Part shown: positions 16,720 to 26,523 of the stretch, piece after piece
How the letters are laid out: each line of letters starts with the position of its first letter
How positions within the stretch are numbered: the first letter of the stretch is position 1
From: Meridianimaribacter flavus
GTDB lineage: Bacteria; Bacteroidota; Bacteroidia; Flavobacteriales; Flavobacteriaceae
Length of the DNA stretch: 64,000 bases
Reading direction: 5' to 3'
Assembly: GCF_004366715.1 (NCBI RefSeq)
Contig: NZ_SOQZ01000007.1
Location: 82,787-146,786 of the forward strand
Notes under the pieces: generated by a model
The model's input: only the letters and a program-made list of their open reading frames with translations
What the model was told of the DNA's origin: nothing
The model's database searches: none
Position numbers and translations under genes: made by a program

Positions 16720-18129
16720 TTACCAACCTGGATTTTGAGTCATTTCAGGTGTTTGAATCAACTGAAGGTCTGGGATAGGGAATAACTCATGTTTTCCTAC
16801 AACAAATGTTTTACCATCTGCAGCCATAGCGCTTTGCGCTTGACCTGTTCTTACTAAGTCAAACCAACGGTCGTGTTCAAAAGCTAGTTCTAATCTTCTT
16901 TCTTTCCATACATCGTTAAATGTTGGAGAATTGATTGGAGTAAGGTTAACTCTATTTCTAACTCTGTTTAGAGGTGTTGCTGCATCTTCCCCTACATGTA
17001 AAGCTGCTTCTGCTTGAATTAATAATACATCGGCATAACGAAGAATTCTAACATTTTTGTCTCCATCACCAGCTCCAGCATTAGCGCTTGAGTATGCTTT
17101 TTCATTATACATTGGGTTTTCAGCTGCAGCACTAACCTGTCTTCCATCCCATAGTGTTTCTCCGGCAAAGATTATTGTAGCATCTCTACGAATTACATCT
17201 CCTTCAGCATTAAAAGCATTTAAAAGATTTTGAGAAGGAGTGTTGAAGCCCCAGCCCCAACCTCCAGTACCTCTAGCACCTTGAGTTTGAGAATATTGTT
17301 GTACACCATGAGCAATTGACTCACCTCTAGCTTGAACTTCAAAAAGTGATTCAACTCCGTTTTCTTGAGAAGCTCTCCAGATTTCTTCATAATTAGGATG
17401 AAGGTTATATTGTGGGTCTGTTGCAACTATTGTTGCCATATTATAAGCTTCTTGCCATTTTTCATGGTACATGTATACTTTAGCTAATAACCCTTGAGCT
17501 GCTCCTTTTGTTGCTCTACCTAAATCTGAAGCACTGTACTCACTCTTTTCAGGTAGCATATCGATTGCGTCTAATAAATCTTGCTCTATAAACTCGTATA
17601 CATCATTTTTAGGTTGGCGTACAACATAATCAACATGCTGTAAAGGTACATCTCCAAAAGAACGTACTAACCAAAAGTAATTTAATGCTCTTAAAAATTT
17701 AGCCTCACCAATTAGTCTGTCTCTATACGACTGATCAGTTAATCCAAAGTTTTCAGTATAGTTAATAGCAATACTTGCTCTACCAATACTTTTATACCAA
17801 TGTTCCCACATAGATCTAATTGAAGGTCCTGTAGTTGTATGCTCTAATGCATCTAACTGGTGTTTATCAGTACCTGTATCAGAAGCAGAACTACCTTTAT
17901 CAGCGTTATCAGAAATAATTTCAGTAATTCCTAAATAAGAGAAAGCATAATCCCAATCTGTTAGCATTCCGTATATACCATTTACCATTTGCTCTGGTGG
18001 TATAGCTTCACCAATATCAGCTGCATCAATTTCAGCTCTACTGTCTACATCTAAATAATCATCACTACAGCTCACTATCATTAATAATGAGGATAGTAGT
18101 ATTCCAAATTTTATTTCTTTTAGTTTCAT
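16720..18129 (-). CDS. SusD/RagB-like surface glycan-binding lipoprotein
   Basis: A 469-residue lipoprotein with lipobox IVSCSDD, then the SusD fold built on TPR-like helices. Recognisable features are the N-terminal segment with ANDIGEAIPPEQ-like wording, LIGEAKFLRALNYFWLVRSFGDVPL and the family-typical C-terminal LNRVRNRVNL, ERRLELAFEHDRWFDLVRTG and LFPIPDLQL. SusD proteins form the lid of the SusC transporter and capture oligosaccharides outside the cell. The gene lies 12 bases downstream of susC. At 469 residues it is shorter than many SusD proteins. The bound glycan cannot be predicted from these motifs. Confidence 0.95.
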   Translation of the reverse strand: MKLKEIKFGILLSSLLMIVSCSDDYLDVDSRAEIDAADIGEAIPPEQMVNGIYGMLTDWDYAFSYLGITEIISDNADKGSSASDTGTDKHQLDALEHTTTGPSIRSMWEHWYKSIGRASIAINYTENFGLTDQSYRDRLIGEAKFLRALNYFWLVRSFGDVPLQHVDYVVRQPKNDVYEFIEQDLLDAIDMLPEKSEYSASDLGRATKGAAQGLLAKVYMYHEKWQEAYNMATIVATDPQYNLHPNYEEIWRASQENGVESLFEVQARGESIAHGVQQYSQTQGARGTGGWGWGFNTPSQNLLNAFNAEGDVIRRDATIIFAGETLWDGRQVSAAAENPMYNEKAYSSANAGAGDGDKNVRILRYADVLLIQAEAALHVGEDAATPLNRVRNRVNLTPINSPTFNDVWKERRLELAFEHDRWFDLVRTGQAQSAMAADGKTFVVGKHELFPIPDLQLIQTPEMTQNPGW

Positions 18130-18141
18130 AATTCGTTTTTT

Positions 18142-21100
18142 TTATAATTCAATGTTAACACCAAATAAAAATGTTTTAAGGTTTGGATAAGCAGACAGCT
18201 CTATACCTGATGTATTTGCTGCACTACCTCCTGCTCCTCCTACTATTTCAGGAGTGAATCCTGTATATTCAGTAAACATAAAAGGATTTTGCGCTGTTGC
18301 ATATATTCTTAAAGAATTTACTCCGCTTACAACATTTTTCAATGTGTAGCCTACAGTAATATTATTGATTCTGAAAAAGTCTCCGTCTTCTAGGTAATAA
18401 TTAGATGCGTAAGAGTCTCTGTTTGCTCCTGGATTAGTATTTGTAGATCCTTCTCCATTCCATCTTGTGTTATACACATTTGCAGTAATGTTCTCTCCTC
18501 CATTAATTCTGGTTCCTTTTAATCCATTGTAAACTTTATTTCCTCCAGCTCCATAACCTTCAACAATTAAATCAAAGTTTTTATAATTGAATCCTAAGTT
18601 AAGACCGTAAGAAAACGTTGGTAAGTATGTTCCAAAAAACTTTTTATCCTTATCATCAATAACACCATCTTCGTTTTGATCTTTGTAGCGTAAGTGACCT
18701 GGTAAAGCTCCTGATATACTAGCATTGTTATTTATTTCATCTTCGTTTTGCCAAACACCTTCTACTTCGTACATCCACCATGCATATAATGGTTGTCCTT
18801 CTTCTAATCGTTTTGTTATTTGTCCATTTCCTAAGCTTCCTCCAACTTGTCCATCATAAGCAGATTTTACATTTTCAACTCTGTTTTTATTAGTTGAAAA
18901 CACTGCACCAATGTTATAAGAGAAATCTTCTCCAATGTAATCTTTCCAACCTAGGTTAATCTCGATACCCTTGTTTGATACTTCAGCTCCATGATCGTAA
19001 GAGCTTAAAGAACCTTCGGTTGTATATATTGGCGTTACTAACAATACTGCATTTTCAGTATTTCTGTCATAGTAGTTAAATTCAAAATCTAATCTGTTAT
19101 CTAATGCACTTAGGTTAAAACCTGCATTTAACTCCTCAGTCACCTCCCATGAAATTGGGAATGTTTCAGCTCCAAATGCTGCTCCAAATGCCAAATCTTG
19201 ATTTGCTCCAAACACGTAGTTAACACTGTTACTACCTGCACTAGTTGTTATTGTTGTTTGGTTAAATGGTACTCTAGAGTTACCTACACGTCCCCAACCT
19301 GCTTTTAATTTTAGATAATTGATTGATGGCACATTAAAAAACTCTTCGTTAGATAACGCCCAACCTAAACTTACTGCTGGGAAGTTGTCATAATACTCTT
19401 CGTTATTATCGTTTCTAAAGTTACTAGAGCCATCTCTTCTTACATTTGCTTGGATGTAATATTTTTCATCATAATTATACATTACTCTACCAAAATAAGA
19501 CTGCTCTCTTGTTGGTGTAGTATAAAACTGGTTTACAACTTTTTCATATCCATCGTCCGCAAAGTTTATGCTCCAATAGTTTTCTTGTAATGGCACACCA
19601 TAACCAGTTGCATTCATTGTGTACACATCGTTTCTTTGTCCTCTTGAAAGACCAACAACAGCATTTACATTGTGTACACTATTAAAGGTTTTATCGAAAG
19701 TTAAAAATCCTTCTACGTTATACCTATAACTTTCAGAGTTTTGATAAAACAAGCTATTGTCTGCCCATGATACTACTGATGGGTTGTTATCTTGATTAGT
19801 TTGAAACTCCTCATCTGTTCTAGTAGGATCTCCTGCTAACCATTGACCTCTTGTATCATTAAATGCTCTTGACTTGTTAAACGATTTTGTAGCAGTATAT
19901 CTAGCCGAAGCTTTTAAGTAATCTGTAATCTGTAAATCTGCTTGAATACTTCCTTGTAAGTCTGTAGTATTGTTTTTTTCATTTGCAAAATCAACAGCCA
20001 TAATTGGGTTACCTGTAGAGTTTAATCTGTCAATAATTTCTCCTGGGTTTCCTAAGTAAGTTGCAATACCAGTTGATTGATTCCAAAACGATTGACCATA
20101 TTGTCCTGTTTCATAATACACAGGAATTACAGGTGCTTGTCTATAAGCTGCATTAAATGCTCCAAATGGTTTTGGGAAAGACCTGATAAAAGATGCACTA
20201 ATATTTGAAGATATTTTTAATCGATCATCAAATAACTCAATGCTATTGTTTGCTCTTAGAGTATTACGGTTATAGTCATCATTATCTAAAATACCATCTT
20301 CATTATAATTGTTGAAACTAAAAAAGTAGCTAATATCGTCACTTGCTCCTGAGATAGCTATGTTGTTAGAGTTACTAAACCCTATGTCAGTTAATTCATC
20401 ATACCAGTCGGTATCATGAGGTTGATTTGGTGATAAAAATGCTGTTTCACCAATAGCTACTTGATTTTCATTAAAATATCTAACATATTGACTAGAGTTA
20501 GCCATTTCAACTGGGTTTAGCATTGACTTAGCTCCATAAAAAGAAGACAATTCAATTTTCATCTTACCTTGTTTACCCTTTTTTGTTGTAATAATTACAA
20601 CTCCATTAGCAGCATTCATACCATAAATACTTGCTGATGAAGCATCTTTAAGTACATCAAAAGACTCAATATCTGCAGGGTTTATATTGGTAATACTGTT
20701 AACTTGTACACCATCTACTACATATAAAGGATCATCACCTCCTGCTGCAGTACCAATACCTCTAATAATAATGTTTGGTTGACTACCTGGAGCATTAGTA
20801 TTTACAATATTAACACCAGTCATTTTACCTTGTATTGACTGTAAGGCGTTAGCAGCTGGTTGTTTTAATAATTCGTCACCAGATACACTTGCAATTGCAC
20901 CAGTTACTTCTTTTCTGGTTTGTGTACCATATCCAATAACTACAATTTCTTCTAAAGCTTCAACATCATCGGCCAAAACAACATTTAAAGTTGTTTGGCT
21001 ACCAACTGTAATTTTTTGTGTTTTAAAGCCTATGTAGCTAAATTGCAACACCTCACCTGGTGCTACACTTATGGTATATCTACCATCTAAATCGGTGGAT

Positions 21101-21252
21101 GCTCCTCGATTTGTACCATCGACAATAACACTTACACCTGGCAATGGTAATCCATCACTTGCAGCGGTCACTTGACCATTTACTTCTATTTGTTGACTCC
21201 ATGAGACAAGAGAGAAAAATAAAAGTAATAATAAACTGAATTTAGTTTTCAT
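18142..21252 (-). CDS. SusC/RagA-family TonB-dependent outer membrane oligosaccharide transporter
   Basis: A 1036-residue protein. Signal peptide (1-20), carboxypeptidase-regulatory-like domain (about 22-100) ending in the SusC signature EEIVVIGYGTQTRKEVTGA, TonB plug (about 115-230, with PLYVVDGVQV and DASSASIYGMNAANGVVIITTKKG) and a 22-strand beta-barrel to the C-terminus, which ends in aromatic/hydrophobic residues (LFGVNIEL). It imports large oligosaccharides in partnership with SusD. No SusE/SusF-like gene follows; the enzymes come directly after susD. Upstream lies a motif-rich region and then the PUL regulator, all on the same strand. Confidence 0.96.
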   Translation of the reverse strand: MKTKFSLLLLLFFSLVSWSQQIEVNGQVTAASDGLPLPGVSVIVDGTNRGASTDLDGRYTISVAPGEVLQFSYIGFKTQKITVGSQTTLNVVLADDVEALEEIVVIGYGTQTRKEVTGAIASVSGDELLKQPAANALQSIQGKMTGVNIVNTNAPGSQPNIIIRGIGTAAGGDDPLYVVDGVQVNSITNINPADIESFDVLKDASSASIYGMNAANGVVIITTKKGKQGKMKIELSSFYGAKSMLNPVEMANSSQYVRYFNENQVAIGETAFLSPNQPHDTDWYDELTDIGFSNSNNIAISGASDDISYFFSFNNYNEDGILDNDDYNRNTLRANNSIELFDDRLKISSNISASFIRSFPKPFGAFNAAYRQAPVIPVYYETGQYGQSFWNQSTGIATYLGNPGEIIDRLNSTGNPIMAVDFANEKNNTTDLQGSIQADLQITDYLKASARYTATKSFNKSRAFNDTRGQWLAGDPTRTDEEFQTNQDNNPSVVSWADNSLFYQNSESYRYNVEGFLTFDKTFNSVHNVNAVVGLSRGQRNDVYTMNATGYGVPLQENYWSINFADDGYEKVVNQFYTTPTREQSYFGRVMYNYDEKYYIQANVRRDGSSNFRNDNNEEYYDNFPAVSLGWALSNEEFFNVPSINYLKLKAGWGRVGNSRVPFNQTTITTSAGSNSVNYVFGANQDLAFGAAFGAETFPISWEVTEELNAGFNLSALDNRLDFEFNYYDRNTENAVLLVTPIYTTEGSLSSYDHGAEVSNKGIEINLGWKDYIGEDFSYNIGAVFSTNKNRVENVKSAYDGQVGGSLGNGQITKRLEEGQPLYAWWMYEVEGVWQNEDEINNNASISGALPGHLRYKDQNEDGVIDDKDKKFFGTYLPTFSYGLNLGFNYKNFDLIVEGYGAGGNKVYNGLKGTRINGGENITANVYNTRWNGEGSTNTNPGANRDSYASNYYLEDGDFFRINNITVGYTLKNVVSGVNSLRIYATAQNPFMFTEYTGFTPEIVGGAGGSAANTSGIELSAYPNLKTFLFGVNIEL

Positions 21253-21304
21253 AAATTAATAATTAGAATGAGTTAGTTTTCGACTTCTAAATTAATAATC
21301 TAAG

Positions 21305-21458
21305 CGTTTGACGAAATAGTGTTGTTTACATTTTAATTACGCCATTTGAATTAACAAAAGTGAAACTCCGCTTAAAATCAACGTTTGACGTACTTTAAAT
21401 TTACAAAGAAGTACGCTAAAAGACTAACGAAAACGATAAATGACGTATTAATGACGTA
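21305..21458 (-). promoter_or_regulatory. Probable regulatory region upstream of susC with repeated TGACG motifs
   Basis: The 241-base gap between susC and the regulator holds two copies of CGTTTGACG (21305-21313 and 21382-21390) and two copies of ATGACGTA exactly 11 bases apart (21440-21447 and 21451-21458). All four share TGACG in the same orientation. This arrangement, with two sites one helical turn apart, suits binding by a dimeric regulator such as the adjacent LuxR-type protein. I find no convincing TAnnTTTG -7 box on the minus strand here, which would fit an activator-dependent promoter. Confidence 0.4.
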
Positions 21459-21493
21459 ATAAAAAATAAGATTTAGATAAAAATAAGTAGTGA

Positions 21494-24298
21494 TTATTTA
21501 AAATTTAGCAAATAATCAGTCAAAGAAATGTCATTTTCTAAATCAAGCTTCTTTTTTAACCTGTATCTATGTGTTTCTACGCCTCTTACCGAAATATTCA
21601 TCAATGGCGCAATCTCTTTAGTGGATAAATTCATTTTGATGTAGGCACAAATCTTTAAGTCTTTTTGTGTTAATTGCGGATGGTTTTCCTTTAAACCTTT
21701 GAAGAATTCTTCGTGAACTTGATTGAAGTTATACTCAAAAACTTTCCATTCATCTTTATGTGCAATTGAACCATCTACTTTTTTCAATAGCTTTTTGTAT
21801 GAGTAGTAATTGTCAAAACTTGTTTTGTTACCTACTAATTCTTGCTTAATCTCTTGCAAGGTTTCGTTCTTTTTAACTAAAGCCATAGCAGTATTTGCTA
21901 ATTGCTTACTCTTTAGCTTTATTTCATTTTGAAGCGATTCATTTTTTAACTGCACTATACGTTTCTCGTTTTCTAAGGTTTTTTCTTTGAGTAGTTCTTC
22001 TTGTTGCTTTTCAAACTTTAATTCGAGTATTTTTTGCTCTTTAATAATTTTTCGTTTGTGTAAAATGAAAATTACCAATAAGGTTAAGAGAATTAAAAAT
22101 GTGTATAATGCAAAACCTATATCATCTTTATACCATGGCGGAAGTATGTTAATTTTTAATTCTTTAACAGGCGAAGTTTCGCCAAATCCATTACTTGCTC
22201 TTATAGCTATATCATATTCTCCATGGTTAAGGTTGGATAATTCTAGTTTATGATTTTCCATTCTATTCCACTTAGAGGAGTCAATCCCAAGAAAAGCATA
22301 TTCAAAAAAATGGTTATCAGATTTAGCTGAAGATATAGACACACCAACACTTTGATTAAACTTAAGTTCTATTGGTTTTTCTTCATTAATAGCAACAGGT
22401 TCTTTATTAATTTCAACCATTTCTACCTGTGGCTGTTCCATTTTTAGAGTTTCATTTAACCTATCGTCAATAAGCATAAAACCATCAATTAAATTTAAAG
22501 CATAGGTAGAGTCACTAATTTTTGAAACATTTTCATAACCTACAATAAGCCTATTTTTAAAATAATTGCTAGTCAATGAAAACTCATCTTCTGCTATTGC
22601 CAAGGATTTAAAACTTATAACGTCATTTTCATTTTTTAAGACTAATCGTTTTACGTTGTCTTCAGAAATAATGTGTGTTCCTTTTCCAAAACTTTCATTT
22701 AGTAATTTATGAGGAACTATACTATCTAAAAGTGGTTCATATTTTTGCCATCCGTCATTAGTTTTAAAACAAATGTCATTTTTAATTTTATAAACTCTTA
22801 CATTAAAACTCGACCAAATGCCTTTATTTTCATAACTTTTAAAACTTATTATTTTATCATAATTACCATTAAATTTTACTTTATAAAGTCCTTTATAAGC
22901 ATGAGAAACCCAAGCTGTATTTTGGTCTTCAAAAACCAAAAAGCGAATTGGCATTGCAATTCCTCCTCCAAGTCGCTGTGAGTTCCAGGTATTATTTTCG
23001 TTTTTAAAAGTGACTAAACCAGTATAAGTCCCTTGAATGTAAACATTCTTCTGTTCTGGTACCTTTTTTATTGTTAAGCCTCCTGTGTAGTTACTTATAG
23101 GTATAGGCTTTTTATCTTTAATTAAAAATGTTCCATCGTTATGACCGCAAAAAAGTTCCCCATTGATTTCTTTTAAATTCCAGACTTGTCCTTGAGAACC
23201 TTCAATAAATTGAAGTTTATTTTTTTTATCTAAATAAAATAAGCCTGTGTTACTGCCTATGTATATATCTCCTTTATAATCTATAACGTCATAAACAGCT
23301 CCTAGCTTTCCTGAAACATCATTAAAAAAATAATTATGACTACTTAAATCTAATGACGCCAAACCATTATCTAGACCTAACCAGAGTTTATTAGTCTCAT
23401 CTAAATGATGCCTTAAAACAGTGTTATTGACAAGTCCATTTTCTTTACTTAAATGAAAAAGCACTTTTCCTTTACTATCGGTTAAGTAAATTCCGTCTTT
23501 AATAGTACCAAACACCATTCTGCCATCTGCTAATATTGAAAAGTCATTAAGTTGATGTTGAATAATGTAGTCATCTACTTCAAAGTTGGTTTTAATTAAT
23601 CCGTTACCATTATATAAGAAGCAGCCTTTTAATGAAGTTGTAAGCAACAACCCTTCTCTATACTTATCAATAGAAATAACTTTTGTGTTAACTAATTTTT
23701 CGTCACTAATTATTTGTTTTAACTCATTACCTACTAAGGTAAAAATGCCATTATTAAGTGTAGAGACTAACAATTCGTCATCAACAATACTACAAGACAT
23801 AATTACCGATTTAGGTCTTATTTTTTCGATACCTACTTCGGGTTTAAAACTATAAATGCTAGAAAATGCTCGAAAAATGATTTGGTTCTTAAAAGGAATA
23901 ATTTGCCAAATCTCATCATTTGCAGAAATTTCATTTTGTATATCTTGGCTAAGCGATTTGTAGACTAAAATTCCTTTTTCATTTTTTTTCCAAAACCCAA
24001 ATTCTTCGTAAGAACCAGTATAAATTATGTCGTTATGAGCCAAAACAGATCTAACAGTGGTTTTATTGGGTAACTCATAAAAATTCCACTTAAGTCCATC
24101 ATACTCTAACAAACCATCATTATTGGCTACATAAAGTTTTCCATTATCAGCTCTAGAAACATCCCAGTTTTGATTACCAGCATTATACTCTGAAAGGGAA
24201 TAGTTTTGAAAATAAGGTGAATATTGTGCAGAAACTTGTTGTGCTTGAAAACAAAGCACTAGAAGCAGTACATACTTTATTATTTGGGAAAAATTCAT
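21494..24298 (-). CDS. PUL regulator: periplasmic propeller, Y_Y_Y domain, membrane helix, LuxR-type DNA-binding domain
   Basis: A 934-residue protein. Signal peptide (1-25), a large beta-propeller region (about 30-640) with two-component-regulator-propeller-type repeats, a Y_Y_Y (triple tyrosine) domain (about 645-715), one transmembrane helix (725-747), a long coiled coil (about 750-815) and a C-terminal LuxR-type helix-turn-helix (about 873-934: LTQKDLKICAYIKM, LSTKEIAPLMNISVRGVETHRYRLKKKL). It resembles hybrid two-component PUL sensors but lacks the kinase and receiver domains, so sensing in the periplasm would be coupled directly to DNA binding at the membrane. Position next to susC makes it the likely activator of the PUL. 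Inducer unknown. Confidence 0.9.
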   Translation of the reverse strand: MNFSQIIKYVLLLVLCFQAQQVSAQYSPYFQNYSLSEYNAGNQNWDVSRADNGKLYVANNDGLLEYDGLKWNFYELPNKTTVRSVLAHNDIIYTGSYEEFGFWKKNEKGILVYKSLSQDIQNEISANDEIWQIIPFKNQIIFRAFSSIYSFKPEVGIEKIRPKSVIMSCSIVDDELLVSTLNNGIFTLVGNELKQIISDEKLVNTKVISIDKYREGLLLTTSLKGCFLYNGNGLIKTNFEVDDYIIQHQLNDFSILADGRMVFGTIKDGIYLTDSKGKVLFHLSKENGLVNNTVLRHHLDETNKLWLGLDNGLASLDLSSHNYFFNDVSGKLGAVYDVIDYKGDIYIGSNTGLFYLDKKNKLQFIEGSQGQVWNLKEINGELFCGHNDGTFLIKDKKPIPISNYTGGLTIKKVPEQKNVYIQGTYTGLVTFKNENNTWNSQRLGGGIAMPIRFLVFEDQNTAWVSHAYKGLYKVKFNGNYDKIISFKSYENKGIWSSFNVRVYKIKNDICFKTNDGWQKYEPLLDSIVPHKLLNESFGKGTHIISEDNVKRLVLKNENDVISFKSLAIAEDEFSLTSNYFKNRLIVGYENVSKISDSTYALNLIDGFMLIDDRLNETLKMEQPQVEMVEINKEPVAINEEKPIELKFNQSVGVSISSAKSDNHFFEYAFLGIDSSKWNRMENHKLELSNLNHGEYDIAIRASNGFGETSPVKELKINILPPWYKDDIGFALYTFLILLTLLVIFILHKRKIIKEQKILELKFEKQQEELLKEKTLENEKRIVQLKNESLQNEIKLKSKQLANTAMALVKKNETLQEIKQELVGNKTSFDNYYSYKKLLKKVDGSIAHKDEWKVFEYNFNQVHEEFFKGLKENHPQLTQKDLKICAYIKMNLSTKEIAPLMNISVRGVETHRYRLKKKLDLENDISLTDYLLNFK

Positions 24299-24383
24299 AG
24301 CAACAGATAAATCCTTTTACAAGGTACTAATTTACCTATTTATATGAATTGTAAAAAGTATTTAGAAATTACCTGTAAATTTA

Positions 24384-25112
24384 TTAAATGCCCAATAAAC
24401 CAAATAAGTACCCTTTATAACTATCTCCAATAGGAATTCTCATTTGGTCTTCCATGATAATTTGATTGCGTTGAATAGACTCTAAATATTCAATATTGAC
24501 TATGTATGACCTGTGAACTCTTACAAAATTAGAGGTAGAAAGTTTACCCTCAATAGATTTAAAATTCATCAATGTTAAAACTGGTTTTTGATTTGACAAA
24601 TGAATCTTTAAATAGTCTTTTAATCCTTGAATATATCTAATTTCAGAAAGCTTTAGCTTAAGGTTTTCATACTCTGATTTTACAAAAATAAAATCTTCTC
24701 TAGGAGTTGTAGAAGTTGCTCCTGATGGCACCAAATTAGACAACTCTTGATGCTTTAACTTATATATTTCTTTTACTCTATTGATAGCCATTACAAAGCG
24801 AGGAAATGGAATTGGTTTCACCAAATAATCAACCGCATTTAATTCAAAACCATCTAAGGCATACTGTGGATAAGCTGTTGTAAAAATTATAAAAGGCTTT
24901 TTATTTTCTATAGATTTAATAAAATCTATTCCTGAAATTTGTGGCATTTCAATATCAGTAAAAACCAAATCAACTTTATTGTTTCTTAAGTAGTCTAAAG
25001 CATCAATTGCATTTGTAAATGTTTCTAAAACCTCTAAAGAATCAATTGAGCTACAATAAGAGCTTATAATGTTTATTGCCAGTGGCTCATCATCTATTAT
25101 TATACATTTCAT
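24384..25112 (-). CDS. LytTR-family response regulator
   Basis: A 242-residue two-domain protein. The receiver domain (1-120) has the acidic pocket DD at 7-8, the phospho-acceptor Asp53 in FTDIEMPQ, and the switch Thr in FTTAYPQ followed by KPIPFPRF. The LytTR DNA-binding domain covers about 140-242, with VRVHRSYIVNIEYLESI as its hallmark. It lies 1 base from the upstream histidine kinase gene, so the two form a cognate pair. It ends a five-gene leftward unit with the DUF4907, Kelch and DUF6268-like genes, which are the likely targets or sensors. Its binding site is unknown. Confidence 0.93.
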   Translation of the reverse strand: MKCIIIDDEPLAINIISSYCSSIDSLEVLETFTNAIDALDYLRNNKVDLVFTDIEMPQISGIDFIKSIENKKPFIIFTTAYPQYALDGFELNAVDYLVKPIPFPRFVMAINRVKEIYKLKHQELSNLVPSGATSTTPREDFIFVKSEYENLKLKLSEIRYIQGLKDYLKIHLSNQKPVLTLMNFKSIEGKLSTSNFVRVHRSYIVNIEYLESIQRNQIIMEDQMRIPIGDSYKGYLFGLLGI

Positions 25113-25113
25113 A

Positions 25114-26157
25114 TTATACTAATTTCAACCTCAACTCTACCTTATAAAAACCGTTTTCTTCTTTTGTAATGAGGCTATATTTGTTTTTGTAAAGAAACTC
25201 TAACTGATTATTAATGTTTTGAAGACCAACTCCTGAGTTTACATAATCTTTTTTATGATGCCCAATAATATTATCTACATTTAATAAAAGCTCATTATTT
25301 ATGATTTCAATCACAACATTTATATTGGTATTACCCTTATAATCTGTTCCATATTTAAAAGCATTTTCAATAAAAGTGATTAAAACTAGTGGATAAATTT
25401 TTAACTCATTTGTATTACCATGAATTTGTAATTTAACATTTTCGCTATTTATTAATCTCATTCGTTGTAACGATATATAGCTTTTTATGTAGTTAAGCTC
25501 TTTTTCTAGCATTACTTTATTTTCATTAACTTCATAAAGCATATACCTCATTAGTTCAGACAGCATGATAATTGCTTCTGGTGCATCGTTAGATTTACTT
25601 CTTACTAAAGAATAAATACTATTTAGAGAGTTGAAAAGGAAATGAGGGTTTAGTTGTGTTCTCAAAAACTGCAATTCCATTTCTTTTTTCTTAGCTTCCA
25701 TATGTGTTGCAGTACTGTCTCTTTTATAAAAGTCAGTAATCAAAGCAAAAACTCCTCCTAACAAAAATATTGAAAGTGAAAATGTTACCGGAAGCATATA
25801 TCTAAAACCGTTAGGTGGTGGCGGAAAGCGAAACCCTTTTGTTGCTTCATTAAATTGCTCCATTGTTTCTAATCTAGGTGCTGCAGGAGCTAATTGAACA
25901 TTCAAAAAATTAAATAAAGCTAAGAAAAGTATCGATGCTAGAACGTACCAAAATATTCTCTTCTTTAAGAGTAGCATTGGCACCAATATTAAATAATTAA
26001 TATAGAATAGGAAAGGTCCTTGCAGCATTCTTAAATATCTAAATTTAGGAACACCTCCTGTTTTTTGAGGCTCTAACAAGCTCCATAATAAAACTGTTAC
26101 CAAAGACCAAAAAAGTATATGCAGTAGCACGACACTTGCCTTAAATTTTATTTTCAT
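25114..26157 (-). CDS. LytS/YehU-type sensor histidine kinase
   Basis: A 347-residue membrane kinase. Four hydrophobic segments (about 8-28, 46-64, 68-88 and 122-142) form the N-terminal membrane domain, with a Pro-rich extracytoplasmic loop (about 90-118). The PF06580 His kinase domain follows, with QLNPHFLFNSLN carrying the phospho-accepting His172, and an HATPase part with the N-box IENAFKYGTD and a G-box near GVGLQNINNQL. There is no separate periplasmic ligand-binding domain, so sensing likely happens in or near the membrane, perhaps with help from the neighbouring DUF4907 or Kelch proteins. It partners the LytTR regulator 1 base downstream. Confidence 0.93.
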   Translation of the reverse strand: MKIKFKASVVLLHILFWSLVTVLLWSLLEPQKTGGVPKFRYLRMLQGPFLFYINYLILVPMLLLKKRIFWYVLASILFLALFNFLNVQLAPAAPRLETMEQFNEATKGFRFPPPPNGFRYMLPVTFSLSIFLLGGVFALITDFYKRDSTATHMEAKKKEMELQFLRTQLNPHFLFNSLNSIYSLVRSKSNDAPEAIIMLSELMRYMLYEVNENKVMLEKELNYIKSYISLQRMRLINSENVKLQIHGNTNELKIYPLVLITFIENAFKYGTDYKGNTNINVVIEIINNELLLNVDNIIGHHKKDYVNSGVGLQNINNQLEFLYKNKYSLITKEENGFYKVELRLKLV

Positions 26158-26160
26158 CTT

Positions 26161-26505
26161 TTAATTTGATATAATTATGTTACTACTCATAATTTCTTGA
26201 AAAGAAACAGTTGGAGGCACTACTCCGTTTTTGAGTTTGTCCAAAACAAGGTAACCTATTTTTTCAGCATCTCCTTTATTTTCAAAATAACATTCACCTG
26301 AAATAGCAGGTATTGTTTCTTGTTTTATTAACAGTTTTTCATCTACATATATTTCATAAATCCAACCTTTATCATTCTGAGTAATCACCAATGACTCTTC
26401 AAAACCCACATTATCCCTGTTGGTTAAAAATATTACAAGGTTTAAACCTACCACTGCCAATGCTATAGTAAGGAAAGTTACTATATAAATTTTATGCTTT
26501 TTCAT
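26161..26505 (-). CDS. DUF4907 family membrane-anchored protein
   Basis: A 114-residue protein with one N-terminal membrane anchor or signal helix (about 6-28) and a short exported domain. The wording GWIYEIYVDEKLLIKQETIPAI, GDAEKIGYLVLDKLKNG and PPTVSFQEI matches the DUF4907 family as I know it. I use the ATG at 26505; a longer frame begins at 26562 but would put 19 unlikely residues ahead of the membrane helix. It lies 3 bases upstream of the histidine kinase gene. DUF4907 proteins have no described function. They recur beside Kelch-repeat proteins, as here, which suggests that they act together. Confidence 0.75.
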   Translation of the reverse strand: MKKHKIYIVTFLTIALAVVGLNLVIFLTNRDNVGFEESLVITQNDKGWIYEIYVDEKLLIKQETIPAISGECYFENKGDAEKIGYLVLDKLKNGVVPPTVSFQEIMSSNIIISN

Positions 26506-26523
26506 AGTCTTAGAATTTAAAAT

